64,000 bases of DNA from Cymodocea nodosa. Lineage: Eukaryota > Streptophyta > Magnoliopsida > Alismatales > Cymodoceaceae. The first letter of the stretch is position 1; every line of letters begins with the position of its first letter. The stretch is from contig CM072339.1 of assembly GCA_036874045.1 (NCBI GenBank), forward strand, positions 18,669,501 to 18,733,500, given 5' to 3'. A program made the translations under genes and the position numbers. The notes beneath the pieces are model-generated. The model did not search any database. It saw only the letters and a program-made list of their open reading frames with translations, and had not been told where the DNA came from. Of the stretch, positions 11,401-22,760 are shown in pieces.

Positions 11401-14400
11401 TTATTATGTGATTGATCCTAGTTTGCTTCATGGGAAATCTTACTTTGTTTACTTTTATTATTCATCATTGCTAATTGCTTATTATGATTTGTGGGCATTC
11501 ATCGATCAGTTTCTTGGAAATAGATTAGTGGGTTGAACCCAAAGCATATATTCATCAAACAATTCCCGTGGATATTTTCTGCACAAGGATGCACCCTAAA
11601 GGCCCCCTCTATCTGTCGATCAATCAATCTATTTATCGATTGATCCATCCATCTATATGTCCAAGAGGCCTCTTACACCACCCTCCCCTTCCCTGGGGGA
11701 AAGGATTGAATCCTCATTTCTATCGTTGAGTTTGGAGTCAACTTATGTTAGAAATGAAAAAGAAAGATGTACAAGTCAGACTAACTTCCCTATTGATCAC
11801 CTTGATGCTAGTAGGAATCTTGCTGCTTGTCTTTTCCTTCCATTTCCAATAATGAAAGTGCTAAAAACTAAGCCAAGTGGAAGAAATATAATAAAGTCTA
11901 AAAATTACTATTTTGGATGAGTTGGCAAAAGATGAGGGTGATTACTTTTTTGATTGTCTACCCAAACCGCCTCACTCATATTTTCACCTGGCTGTTGAGT
12001 ACCATTTTGGGTGAGTTGGTGAAAAAAAGGTTCGTTTGATATTTCTTTGCTGAATTGACACATCAAGTATCTAAGATCTTAGTAGAAAATGCTTTCTTTC
12101 GTGTTTGAAGGCCTGAATTAAAGAGAAAAATGTTAAAGGAAAATGAATTTATAATTTTGTTCATTTGTTCTTGTAAATGTTCCCTTAGCTTTTTATAGTG
12201 CAGATATGAGCTATGATGTTATAGTTTAATAGGGAAAATAAAGTTATTATTGAGTAGAAATCATACTTAACATGGGTGCTTAGGTTTAAAGTCTGGGTCA
12301 TTGGATGCCTAGATCTATAATATTTATAATGCTTTTTAAATGCTGTTTTGTATTTTTTAATGCTAAATTTTTTTATTTAATTTTTATATTATTGATATAT
12401 TTATTTCAAGATTAGCTATTTGCTAATGACAGTTTTGGTTGATAAAAGTAAGGTAAAAGTTATATATAGTGTAGGTTCAATAAAAATAGGAATAATGATA
12501 TAGAATTAGATGGCATAAGATTTCTAAAGGTAAAAATTTTAAATTCTTAAGATCTACAATAAATACCAATAGATGAATTATAGAGGATATTATTTATAAG
12601 ATTGAAGCAGGGTGGATAAAGTGAAGAAACACTTTTAGTGTCTTATGTTATAAAAAGATGTTTTTAAAACCAAAGAAAAGTTCTATAAAACTATTATTTG
12701 CTTGACTATACTCTATGATTTAGAATATTCGACTATAAACATTATGATTTGAAAAAGTTAGTATTACAAAGATGAGAGTGCTTAGATGGATGACTAGTAC
12801 TATAAAAAATAAGTGGAAAAAATAATTTTATTAGAAATAGAGTAGGAGTTGCACCAATTAAAGATAAGATAAACGAAAATTTACTTTGGTGGTTTGGTCA
12901 ATTGAAGAAAATTCTATAATATTGTTATTTGTCTGATTATACTTTATAACTCATAATGTTGGACTATTATAAAGATGTTGATTTGAAAAAGTGTTGCAGA
13001 TTTGTGAATGCTTAAATAGATGAGTAGTAATACCATAAAGGATAACTTAAAAAAATGATTTTATTAAGAATAAAGTAAGAGTTCACTATTTAAAGATTAA
13101 AAAAAAAAGAAAATCTACTTTGGTGGTTTGATCATATATTTGAAAGATCAAATGATGCATCAATTAAGAGTATAATTAATTATATTAGAAGAAACTAAAA
13201 GTAGCGAAAAACCTGAAAGTGCGTAGGAATTGTAAGAAAAGATTTAAATTTATATAATTTACCATTTATAGAAATATATGGAAGAAAAAGATTCATGTAG
13301 TTGACCCTACATGATAAGATTATGGCACAGTTTCTATTTATTTTAATTTCTGCTCACTAAAATGATCATTTGTTTTATATTTTGTACTATTGATATACTT
13401 GTAGATTATATTCTTGATATATTCTTGTACATGCATAGCCTTCTAATTTAATAAATCAATCTTTTGGAAGATCTCATTTATTTTAACTATTTTTTGTTTG
13501 TTGTTGTATCAATTTTAGTTATTACATCATTTATTCATTGTTTATACAATACTTATGTGGAAACAATATATGGTGAAAGTTGTATATATCATTCATAAAC
13601 AAATAGGACCTCTATATATAGAGGTTATATAAAGAAGATAAAAATACAATAAGCAATGTAGGACTAAACCTACTTACAACACCTAATACAATAATAACTC
13701 ATATACTCTAAGACTCACACTTAAGTTGAAACATTCAACTTGAAATACACTCATACATAAGTAAAATTAGAACAAAATAAAAAATATATATACAAGGAGA
13801 TACATAGTAGACAAATAAAAGTGCAAGAGTAATAGTCAAACTCTAGTTGACCAAACAGAGAAACTTGCATATATATAAACATTATCAATCATCCAATAAA
13901 GATGTGGATTGTTAATTTTAAGGTATCCACAAAATCCCAAATTTACTAACTTGGATTATTAAATAGGGTATTCTACAAAAGCTGAATTTTTTCTAGTTTA
14001 ATTAGAGAATGATAATAAAGTTTTTTTTTATCCTTTTTATCTCCTTTTTTTTTAAATCTACCATTTTCTTTTCATTACCGTCCTCTTCTCCCTTTTTCTT
14101 CTTCTTTTTTTTCTCTCTCTCTCCCCCTTTTTTTTCTTTCTTTCTTTCCCACTTTCTTTTTTTTTCCTTTTCTTCTCCTTTTTCCCTATTTTTTGTCTCT
14201 GTCCATCTCTCCCTTTCTTCTTTGTCCACAACCGTAATGAGTGCAAGTGGTGAACAAGACGGCAGAGCCAACAACATCAAGAGACAACATAGTAGTGGTT
14301 GAACACTTTTACATTGTGATCAACTTTGATGGTAGTTGCAATAGAGGTTGCTTGTAAGAGGATGCGATGAGACAAGTTGAATGTCACTAGGGCTTTGGGC

Positions 14401-16631
14401 AAGAGAGGAGTGCTATGAGTTACAAGAGGAAGTTGTTTGTGTGAGAGAAACCAATGAGAGAGATTAAATAGAAGCTGAACAGGATCACTTGTGTCTGGGG
14501 AGGAGCTTGTTTGTCAATGTAGAAGTCATCTACGTAGGTCAGTATGATAGGAGAGGGTGTCTGCACAAACTGACATGACAAAAGAGAGCACCCGAGAGAG
14601 ATTGCCATCAGTAGGATACTTGAGAGAAAGGGTGGGGGGTTGGTGGCTAGGGTTAGATAGAGAAAGGGAGAGAATGTTGAGAGTGGAAAAATGAGGGGAG
14701 AGGTGTCTAGGATGGAGACTGCACTAGGAAGAGAGAACGGAGATAAGAAATGTCAGTAGTTGTGGTGGAGAGGGAGGAGGATGTGGTGGTTTGGGAGGAG
14801 GGTGATAGCTAGGATTTTCCCTCCTTCCTGTCTCGAACATCAGACTTAATGGACTTCGAAAATCTAAGCTCTAATATCATATAAAAACACAAGATATGGT
14901 AAAAGTTATATGTATCATTCATAAGCAAATAGAATGTCTATACATAGAGGTTACACAGAGAATAAAAGTATAATAAGCAATGTGGAACTAAACCTATTCA
15001 CAATACATCTAATACAACAATAACAATTTACTTATTTACATCATGTCAATAGATCAATTTTACTTATTTAAGATTTTATACAATATTTTTTATAGGCTGT
15101 TTGACATTGTTTTATATGTTGACTAGTTTAGTGACAGATTTTAACTTGTTTGGATGCTATAGCGTTAATGTGTTATTTTGGTATATCTCAATGTTATTTA
15201 GTTGTTACTTGTGCTATAAATGAATATATAACATTATAATATAAGTAATAATAATATCAAGTAGCTTCGGCATCTTAATAGGTATGGTAGAAATATATAT
15301 TGAGATGAGGGCATTCAGATCAGTATGGTCCTTTGTTGATTTAAGGATAATTTGGATACATTGTCTTCTTTAATTATTTATCTTGATGTCAAAAATCCAT
15401 ATATTGATGATTCTTTAATAATAATTTCTTACCAATTGTTATTCATTTGTTGAAAATTTCATTCACAATAAAGATTCAGAAGTTGATGATCTTTCCACAA
15501 GAAATATACAAGGGCATGTTATGTTACTGTTCGGAAAATTTCTTACATTTCTCTCACGTTGCTGTAAAATTTCTTCTTGTTAATTGTTGTCAATTTATTT
15601 TACAGTGAAGTCCGTGTTGAAGGACTGGAGACATTGGATTATTTAGATAACTTGCAGAAAAGGGAACGTTTCACTGAACAAGGAGACTCCATTACTTTTG
15701 AATCTGAAGTTAGTAAAATAGGGCGAAACAACCTTGTTTTCTTTTTTCTGGTAGCCAATATGACTATCTGTTTACCTTTGTAGGTTGACAAGATATATCT
15801 TGGTGCACCATCTAAGATTGCAGTTATCGACCATGAAAGGAAAAGAACTCTTGTCTTACGCAAAGAAGGACTGCCTGATTCAGGTGGGGTTGGTTTTCCA
15901 TCTTGCTATTTTATGTGTCAGAAAAAAATCATATTTCAGGAAGGAAATAGCTTTAGCCAGTTTTATTTGCACAAATTGCAATTCTAATATGAACTAAATT
16001 TCTCAGAGTTGGAACTCCAATTCTAGCAATTGCAAGTTTCAAGCTTATATTTTGAAATATTAGTGTTTGATTGCAAGAGGTTGAAATCTTTGGTTTTAAA
16101 TTTGCTTGTATGGTATTTGTGAAGAAAGTTATTTTTGAGCATTTAATTTCGTGTAGTTACCTTCCCATCATAGAAGAAAATGAAATGGGGGCCTATTTTC
16201 TCAATTTATTTGAAGGAATGTGAACTCCTTGTAATTTCTCCATCTCGGTCAAACTACATTATTTGACCATCTGAAAATAAACCATATAATAGGAAAACGG
16301 TTCCTCTTCATTTCTATCCGTAATCTTCTTCCAGCAATTCCTTCAAGTCAAACAAACCATTATTGAGGATAAAAAACTAATAGTCGTTTTCTCTTCTTCA
16401 GTTGTTTGGAATCCATGGGACAAAAAGGCTAAATCAATTCCAGACCTTGGAGACGAGGATTATAAAGAAATGCTTTGTGTTGAAGCTGCAGCCATTGAGA
16501 AACCTATCACCCTCAAGGTGGGTGAAGAATGGCAAGGAAAGATGGAACTAACAGCTGTTCTTTCCAGCTATTGCAGTGGGTATTTGGACCCTACAGCTAT
16601 AATCCGAGGGGAGACAAGCACTGCCCAATAG
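5415..16631 (+). CDS. Glucose-6-phosphate 1-epimerase, aldose 1-epimerase family (5' exon missing)
   Basis: Seven exons fit together in phase: 5415-5489, 9281-9337, 9552-9712, 11087-11227, 15606-15708, 15784-15883 and 16402-16631 (stop TAG). They give about 289 aa. Each has AG before and GT after. Conserved family blocks appear in order: YLYGAHVTSWKNE, FKPPKPIRGGIPICFPQ, EKHGFARNKLWSI, the catalytic-His block AYHTYFSVSDI, VRVEGLETLDYLDNLQ, and the catalytic-Glu block MLCVEAAAIEKP, then SSYCSG near the end. The family interconverts the anomers of hexose 6-phosphates, probably in the cytosol. Family members are about 310-330 aa, so some 30-40 N-terminal residues are absent. The first exon is probably left of the window or lost. 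No frame break was found in the seven exons, so the gene may be functional. Introns 5490-9280 and 11228-15605 are swollen by transposons. Confidence 0.92.
5867..6010 (+). repeat. 5' LTR of TRIM-like copy A
   Basis: The left terminal repeat, 144 bp, begins TGTTAGAATAAATG and ends GTATTTTAACA. It contains the internal short palindrome CCTCTATATAGAGG, which is also found in copy B at 13.6 kb. Confidence 0.8.
7125..7273 (+). repeat. 3' LTR of TRIM-like copy A
   Basis: The right terminal repeat, 149 bp, begins TGTTAAAATAAATG and ends GTATTTCAACA. It is clearly related to the left repeat but has many substitutions, so the insertion is old. Confidence 0.8.
7545..8895 (-). mobile_element. RTE-type LINE relic: reverse transcriptase and 3' end
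   Basis: On the minus strand, degraded LINE reverse transcriptase runs from about 8890 to 8300: a block resembling the family's FGF motif, then YRKDFDRVPRNLLWCVL, then a catalytic-type box reading MLFIDDIVLVDE. The C-terminal end (TYKTTWLK-like, then DLNLCNL) follows near 7600-7720. The element ends at a TTG-rich tail, seen on the plus strand as CAACAATAACAACAACAATC. RTE elements typically end in short tandem repeats. Stops and frameshifts make it dead. It lies antisense in an epimerase intron. The intron tail to 9280 holds nothing else recognised. Confidence 0.8.
10360..10531. repeat. 86-bp tandem duplication
   Basis: Two direct copies start at 10360 and 10446. Both begin TCTCTGCTTTC(C/T)TGTATGG and carry ATGG(G/A)GTTATT-type and TACTCAACT(T/G)GTTTGA phrases. 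They differ at about one base in ten. The duplication is inside the nonautonomous element at 9830-10999. Confidence 0.75.
10625..10770 (-). pseudogene. Captured fragment of an AVT6-like amino-acid transporter
   Basis: The minus strand reads IIGAGIITLPVTMKVLRLQL and ends at a TAA at 10625-10627. Plant AVT6-type (AAAP family) vacuolar amino-acid transporters carry the very similar IIGAGIMALPATMKVLGL in their first membrane helix. Only about 45 codons are open and the similarity fades after this block. It is therefore a fragment of an exon and not a gene. Its position between inverted repeats suggests capture by the transposon. The similarity is from memory of the family and was not searched. 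Confidence 0.5.
11228..12420. other. Epimerase intron, part without recognised elements
   Basis: AT-rich intron sequence. A plus-strand open frame at 11657-11920 has no recognisable domain. No repeat ends were identified. Confidence 0.4.
12430..13330 (+). mobile_element. RTE-type LINE relic, C-terminal part
   Basis: The plus strand preserves, in broken frames, the C-terminal half of the same RTE Pol family as at 7.5-8.9 kb: IKLDGIRF-like, a block ending in KAGWIKW-like residues, MRVLRWM-like, GVAPIKDK-like, and the terminal HVVDPT-type motif just before 13310. Parts of the block near 12650-13100 occur twice, which suggests an internal duplication. It is 5'-truncated, as is usual for LINEs, and non-functional. 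It lies in epimerase intron 11228-15605, sense to the gene. Confidence 0.65.
13556..15025 (-). mobile_element. TRIM-like nonautonomous LTR element (copy B), reverse orientation
   Basis: A relative of copy A inserted in the opposite orientation in another epimerase intron. The terminal repeats are at about 13556-13719 and 14883-15025. They share with copy A the phrase CTCTATATATAGAGG and the block that reads GAATGATATA(T/C)ACAACTTT on the minus strand. Next to the right-hand repeat, the minus strand carries the primer-binding site TGATATTAGAGC. The interior has a pyrimidine-rich tract (14035-14220), matching the purine-rich interior of copy A read on the other strand. No Gag or Pol frame exists. 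I could not fix a target duplication, so the ends are approximate. Confidence 0.75.
15034..15605. other. Epimerase intron tail
   Basis: AT-rich intron DNA up to the acceptor TTTTACAG at 15605. No element is recognised. Confidence 0.5.
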
Positions 16632-17185
16632 GCAATGAAATGTATTATGATGCACAGGTGGTTTTTTCTCTGCAAATTGAATTTGGGGACATAATAGGCT
16701 TGATACGATACCGTTGTCGTGATGGTATAGCATTCGGATCAATCCCGTCAACCTATTCCTTTATCACGCTAGGTGGCGTGAAATCTTGTAAGCACGATGC
16801 ATAAGCAGTTCCTCTTTTTTTTTTGGAAACTTGCTTCAGTTGGATGGAGTTCATTCCGTTAGTTGTATGCTTAGCTTTGTTTATTTCATATTGTAAGTAC
16901 CTTATTTTGCAAAACCTGCTGCAGTTTATTTTTAATCTTTCTGAAGCACAATATTCTTGCATGTTCACCTTCTATGTAATAATTGTGCTACGAATGGACC
17001 TGCAAATTTACATTGATAGAGGCTTGTGTACTAGCTTTATTTTTTTCCCCCCTCTGAAGTTCATTTCTTGGTAAGAATCTAATCATACTTAATATGAGGC
17101 TAGGAACAAGCCCCACAATCCAAAGCGAAGAGCAAATAGATTTTCCACAATAGCTTACCAATGTTAGTAATTCCTATCAGAACAT
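16632..17185. other. 3' flank and presumed 3' UTR of the epimerase gene
   Basis: Sequence after the TAG stop. The open frames on both strands here (for example 16529-16804) continue from or overlap the last exon and are not separate genes. I did not find a canonical AATAAA close by. Confidence 0.4.
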
Positions 17186-17189
17186 TGTG

Positions 17190-17990
17190 AGTAGGGATGT
17201 AAATGGGATGTACGGTTATTTGTAAATATTTATGGTACCATATCTGTTTTTTTAGTAGATAAAGATATTGGCATCTTTATTTTGAAATATTTGGATGCAG
17301 ATTATTTTTAAACTTTTAATAGATATAAATTAGGTTTTATAAATTTTAGCAAATATGGAGACATTTTGTCGATATATACAAGATATCTCTATATACAAAC
17401 ACATTAGATTTATAAATATGTATATATAGCTCTATTAATTATTATTATATATACAAATTAATTTAAGTATATTCTTAGGCCAGGCAATTTATAAAATTTA
17501 ATATAGTAATGGTTAATATTATTTTAATAAAATATTAATTAATATTTGTAACTTATAATTTCAAATCTAAAATTCAATGTTATGTTATCATGGTCAGATT
17601 CAATGAGAGTTTACTCTAAAATTTTGGAAAGAAGCAACCAAAAGATATCAAAATTTTATAAATTTTAACATGTCTAGATAGTTTATCTTATTTAAATTAA
17701 ATCACAACTAAAATTGAGAAATCATGGTTGTTATAATATCATTTCATGTTACTCAAATATTGTGTATACGAATATACGTATGTTGGATTATTTGTGTATT
17801 TCAATATTTAATAAATGTTTATACCCAATATAAATCGCTATCCATTTTATCTAATGTTTCGTTTGCATTTGTATTGGATATATCCATTTGATCAAATATC
17901 TGTACCCTATTCGTCTTCGATAAAATTTTTTATCTATATTTAAATTTGAAAAAATGGATATAAATATATTCATGCCATATATATTTGTTT
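17190..17990. repeat. Possible foldback or MITE, AT-rich
   Basis: It begins GTAGGGATGTAAATGGGATG and has several phrases of the type GGATATATCCATTTGATC and TGGATATAAATAT towards the other end. Related plant repeats pair a start of this kind with an inverted copy of the ATCCATTT phrase. The match is loose and no target duplication was found. Confidence 0.3.
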
Positions 17991-19134
17991 CGATCGCAAT
18001 GGCCTAAAGAAGAAGAGAAGTTAAAATGAATAAAAAAGTCATCTCCAATGACGATAACAAAAGGTGATCTTAAAGGCAGGTGGCAAAGGTTTGCAAACCA
18101 ACAAAGCATGGCATTAGCACTTCATTGGGTAAAAATGGTTTGATATGATACATTTTGCTGTAAATTAAAATTATGGATCCAGAGGCAGAGTGTTCCTTTC
18201 TTTTCTTTTTAATTTTCGACTTAATTCTTGGTTACTTGCATGGTTAGTCATAATTTTTTTTCTTCCAAAACTTAACTTGTTCCTTCTAATCCTTTCACAT
18301 CGTCTGCGATGATTCCAACCACTTGCTTGCCAGGAAAAAATCAGGTTGGTTTTACGACACAAGGGTCGGTCGATCAGTGGTCGTGGATGCTTAAAATAAG
18401 CATAGGATGAACTAAACTTCGAGGAACATAGAAAGTTCAGGTACAAGGCAGACACAAATCTGTCTTTTGGTGTATACTAAAATGTTTCTGAAGTCCATCT
18501 TCTCTAGTCTAAGAGCTTAACTAACCATATATAATAGAGTGAGTGTAAAATATTTTGCAAACAATTTTCCGTAACTACGTGCTAAATTAAATCTCCTTCC
18601 AAACATTACTGACTCCTTTCACATTGACTTTGTATCAAACTAAATATCTTTGCAGTCTCTTCTCCACGCCTCCCATTTCATGCTGAAGTTTCTGCTTCCT
18701 GCACATATCTTTATTTTCGATGGTGTAAACAAAGGCAAACGATCTTGGCAGACAAAAGAGAACAAGGGCTAACGATGATGTCTGAAATGTCACACTTTTG
18801 GGGGGAAAAAAGAATCAAAACAACTGTGTATGTTCAGTGTTTTCTGGCTAAGGTTGATGCTATAAAAATATCTCGTGGCTACTTAATCATCACTAGACTA
18901 AACTTGTGTTTTGCCATTAATGTTCTCATCCAGACTGCATGCATAAACCTGTAAATCATTATGTGTTTCTTCAAAGAGCGTTACGTTGTACTAAAGGCAT
19001 GGTTTGAAGTTCACACACTTCGCAACTCAATCAACTCTTCATCTTTATGTCATTTGTGATGTAAACTGGGGATCATATCCTTCACCAAAAGATTTATCAT
19101 GGATTATTTCACATATATATATATATATCTTGAT
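17991..19134. other. Intergenic, nothing recognised
   Basis: There is no gene I can support. The open frames at 18171-18455 (-) and 18745-18954 (+) have no domain or splice context. A short TA microsatellite lies at 19112-19127. Confidence 0.4.
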
Positions 19135-19485
19135 GGAAATTGTGTGGGTCGGATTACTAAAAGCACCAACAACATGCTGAGAATCTCCACGAAAGCTGAA
19201 TACCATGCTATGACATCATCTACAGCTAAGTTGACTTGAATGGTACTGTTATTCAAAGAACTTGGTTTCTCAATTCATAATAAACCCTAGATCTTATGTG
19301 ACAACAAAAAGTGTAGCGTATCTATTTATCAATCCAACTCTAGACACTTGCAAAATGCATATGGTTAGACCATCATTTCATTAGAGAAGAAGTTTCCAAT
19401 CCAACATTGTGAACAAGACACATTCCAAGTAAGCAACAAGTGCCTGACATTCTCAACAAAAGAATTTTAAGGTCGACATTTAGAA
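19135..19485 (+). mobile_element. Copia RNase H relic
   Basis: The plus strand reads STKAEYHAMTSSTAKLT, then LLFKELGFSI, then a remnant of the CDNKS box (ILCDNKKC), ending in the block preceding the stop (VPDILNKRIL). This is the copia RNase H order. In-frame stops and the lack of any other Pol domain nearby make it an isolated, truncated relic. Confidence 0.75.
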
Positions 19486-19489
19486 TTTA

Positions 19490-21230
19490 GGATTTTAAGG
19501 TTTTTTTTCTTCTTCTACCTTGTTCAGTACAACATGGCGTGAACCTCATTTTCCATTTCACTGAACACACTAAAGTCATTAGGCTCTTATTTTCTAGAGT
19601 TGGACATTGTGAAATATCATTGAAGGCTAGTGAAAACAGCTTATATGGTACTACCGGAGATTGCTCTTTCTTCCACCATTAGGGACCATATATGGTGACA
19701 GCCACTGGTAATGAAGATGGATTGGGAGTTCAAACACTTTTTCCTCTCCCTTCCTCTTGTGAGAGTGGGACAAGAAGATGAAAGTTATTTCTTCTTTGAA
19801 AATTGATAAAAAAATATTGCCAATAGGATTTATATCCCGGTGAAAGTAGTAAGAGTTGAACGAAGATAGATTTTATAATATCATGAAAGTGGCATGATTG
19901 AATTTATTGTATGGGAAGAGGAAAGAAGCATTTACAAATCAAGAGGGGCACCCATTGACGTGCTTCCTGTTTATCCACAATTTTTGTGGATGAGGATAGA
20001 TTATTTAGGGCCATCTGCTAACCTGTGAATATATGTTTATATAATTTTACATGTATTATATTTAAATTTTTTAAACCATTAGCATGTTCTCATGAAGTTC
20101 ATGTTCATCCCATGCAACCCACAAGAAAAAAACCAGACAATCTAACGTAAATTATGTATTAATACACTAATGTAAAAATGTAATTATGTTATTTTAAAAT
20201 GTACCGGTACACTAATTAACATTATTTACATAATGCAACATTTTATTTTAAAAAATAGTAACTTCAAAAAAGAAAACAAGTAAACCACTCATTTTTGATT
20301 TATTAGGTATTTACAGTTTTTAGAATCTTTTTAAGATAAATAGGATATTTTTATTTAATAATAGAAAACAACTTAACTGATCATTTGATCTACTAACCTT
20401 ATACATTACCTCCCAGGAAAGTGAATAATAGATAGGATAACATTTTAGTTTTTTCTTAGCAAATCTACTTGTCACCGCAGAAAGGCAGATATAGATAAGG
20501 GTAAACCTTTCATCTGACCGGACCCAACTCATAGTCTTAACATTAAACCCATCTAAGTGGAAGCTCTAAGTCAAATATTAAAAAGGAAATTGTGCCGTGG
20601 CAAATATAAGATCTCAACCAAGAACAAACGTTTAGTTTATGACCTCTTGATTTCAAAAACATTTGATCTGCGAATTCATGATTTGAGTATTTCAACTCAT
20701 AGAAATGTGGATGTTTTCAATATCCATAAAAAAAAGTGTGGCTTAAATAAAAATAAATGAAGCAAAATTTCATTGCAAATGGTAGTTTTGTTGCATTTAT
20801 AACTTTTTAGTGTACAACAGAATATCTAGATGGAAAAGAAATAAAAAGTCTAAAATAGTCAAAAATAGAATATCTGAAAAGTCAGGAAAAAAATATTTAG
20901 TACACATGTTAAAAAATTTGGAAAGTCAAAATTCCTAAAGAAGATTAAATGTGTTTAGTGCATGTAATAGAAAGTGTGCAAAGTCAAAATTCTTTGGAAG
21001 AATTAGTGTCAATGGAAAAGTAAATGTTTGATATATTATTAATCATTTTAAAATTTTAAAATTAAAATAATATTATTGAAATAAAAAGTACAAATATCAT
21101 ACATTATTTCAAAGTCTAAAATTTATTCAAAAGTAAGAAGACATTTTTTACAAAATTATTTTAAAAATTTGAAATATAATATTAAATAATCCTTCCATCC
21201 TTCATTATCATCACCATATCTTCAAATGTA
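19490..21230. other. Intergenic, AT-rich, nothing recognised
   Basis: No gene is supported. Around 20820-21030 a phrase of the type GGAAAGTCAAAATTC(C/T) recurs. This may be the edge region of the Harbinger element to the right. Confidence 0.35.
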
Positions 21231-21231
21231 T

Positions 21232-22420
21232 TTATCTTATTAATTCTATATCATTTGTAATATTTAATTCTTTTAACTTATCTTGAAAATCTTCAAGTAA
21301 ATCTTCTCTATTAATTTTGCAAATAAAATTATAAATTAAAAAAAAAAGTGATGATAATCTTAACTTATGTTTTGTATGGATATGATATGTGATTTCATAA
21401 TATTGAAAAATGATATTTGCTAACTTCAAATATGAGTTCAATCATTATTTTTAACTATGAATGCTTATAATTGAGTTTTTCTACAATATTACTAGAAAGT
21501 TTATCATTAACATAATTAGATAAATGATGTTGCACACCTTAAAATGGATGAATAAATTCTGATTAATTAGGATATTTAGCATTTACTAAGTAAAACTTAC
21601 TTGCATATAAATTGATATTAGTGTGATAACGTAATTATAACTCTTAAATATATGTAAGATATTTACTTGGTGGAACTCGAAAATCATTAGTTTTACTTAT
21701 TATGTCTTAGAGGACACAAGCATCAATTGTCAATCTTTCTCAACTACTTAAAATATATGCAAATTTTATGTGAAATTACATGTTGTCATAACATTTTGAG
21801 ATAACTCTCATTTCCTATTCCTAAATTTTACTATTCTTTCTCTATAAATTATTACTTTAATATGTATACCATAAATAGCACCAATGCAATTTTGTAAACA
21901 TTAAATAAATTTTAATTTTGTTAAAAATAACCTAAAAAATAAGGAAAATACTAAAACGAATAAGTACTTTAAAATATGACTATACATTTTGATCATTTTG
22001 AATTTGACTCGGTGTTGACAACGAAGGAATTGTTATAAGTACATGATTTAGCCTTAATATAACATTCAACACTTCATTGAAGTATTTACTAATTATTTAA
22101 ATCAAACAACTAAATTGCTTTATAATTATTTTGTACTATTGATTTTACCTTACTATCACAAAAAACATAGTAAATTTTTCTTTCACATTGATAATGTTGG
22201 TATCTTTTATCATTTATTTATTTCTCATTAAATTACAAAAGTTATAAAAAACACTTTAACTCATTTTATAAATATTTTGACAATTATAAGTTTGATGTGG
22301 TTGTGATAAATCTAATAATCTTTTTATGTAATTTCTTCTTTTTCACTATAAATACATGTATTATTTGAAAGTAAACTTGACATACTTACATAAAAAAGTT
22401 CTAGTTAAAAATGACATTTT
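21232..22420 (-). pseudogene. PIF/Harbinger transposase (HARBI1-like), dead
   Basis: In broken frames the minus strand shows the family's order of blocks: VKEKFTMFFVIV, ISKYFNEVLNVILRLNH, NCIGAIYGIHIKVII (family consensus DCIGAIDGTHV, the first catalytic Asp block), FAYILSS, DACVLQDIISKTNDF, VPPSKYYLV-type, NAKYPN and FIHPF-GVQHHLSNY, IELIFEVSKYHFSIL, and YPYKTQVKII. The C-terminus is an acidic EDLLEDFQDKLKEL tail. This matches PIF/Harbinger DDE transposases. The catalytic block has IYG where IDG is expected, and several in-frame stops are present, so it is inactive. Confidence 0.82.
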
Positions 22421-22429
22421 AAAAAGTCT

Positions 22430-22760
22430 AACATATGTAAAGTAGGATATAGGAAATATAACCTTAATGAATTCCCATATCTCATCATTTATGTCAAAAT
22501 GCCCTTGAATGAAGTTCCAACCTCATCCACTTTATTTTGTAATTTTTGTATAATTATGATATATTTGTTGCCAAATCTAAACATGATTTTCAATATTTTT
22601 CTTAGTGATACTTCTATTTTGTAATGTTATCTTTTATCTTCTCATCATAAGTTTTTTTTCCTAAATTTAATACCTTTGTTAATATATTTTAAAAAAATGC
22701 ATCTACTTCAATATTTCAACTTATATAACTTTGTCTTTCAAGACTTTTTCTCCTCTCAAG
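22430..22760 (-). pseudogene. Possible Myb/SANT-like partner ORF of the Harbinger element
   Basis: Short minus-strand pieces resemble the Myb/SANT-like DNA-binding protein that PIF/Harbinger elements encode beside their transposase: a LWQQIY-type helix, then SGFGWDE-like spacing, then NDEIWEFIK. The similarity is weak and spread over frames. The call leans on position next to the transposase. Confidence 0.35.

Noticed and set aside
14002-14302. Overlapping open frames of 92-97 aa on both strands, very rich in Lys/Glu or Phe/Ser
   Set aside because: They follow from a purine/pyrimidine tract in the interior of TRIM copy B. The composition is low complexity and there is no domain.
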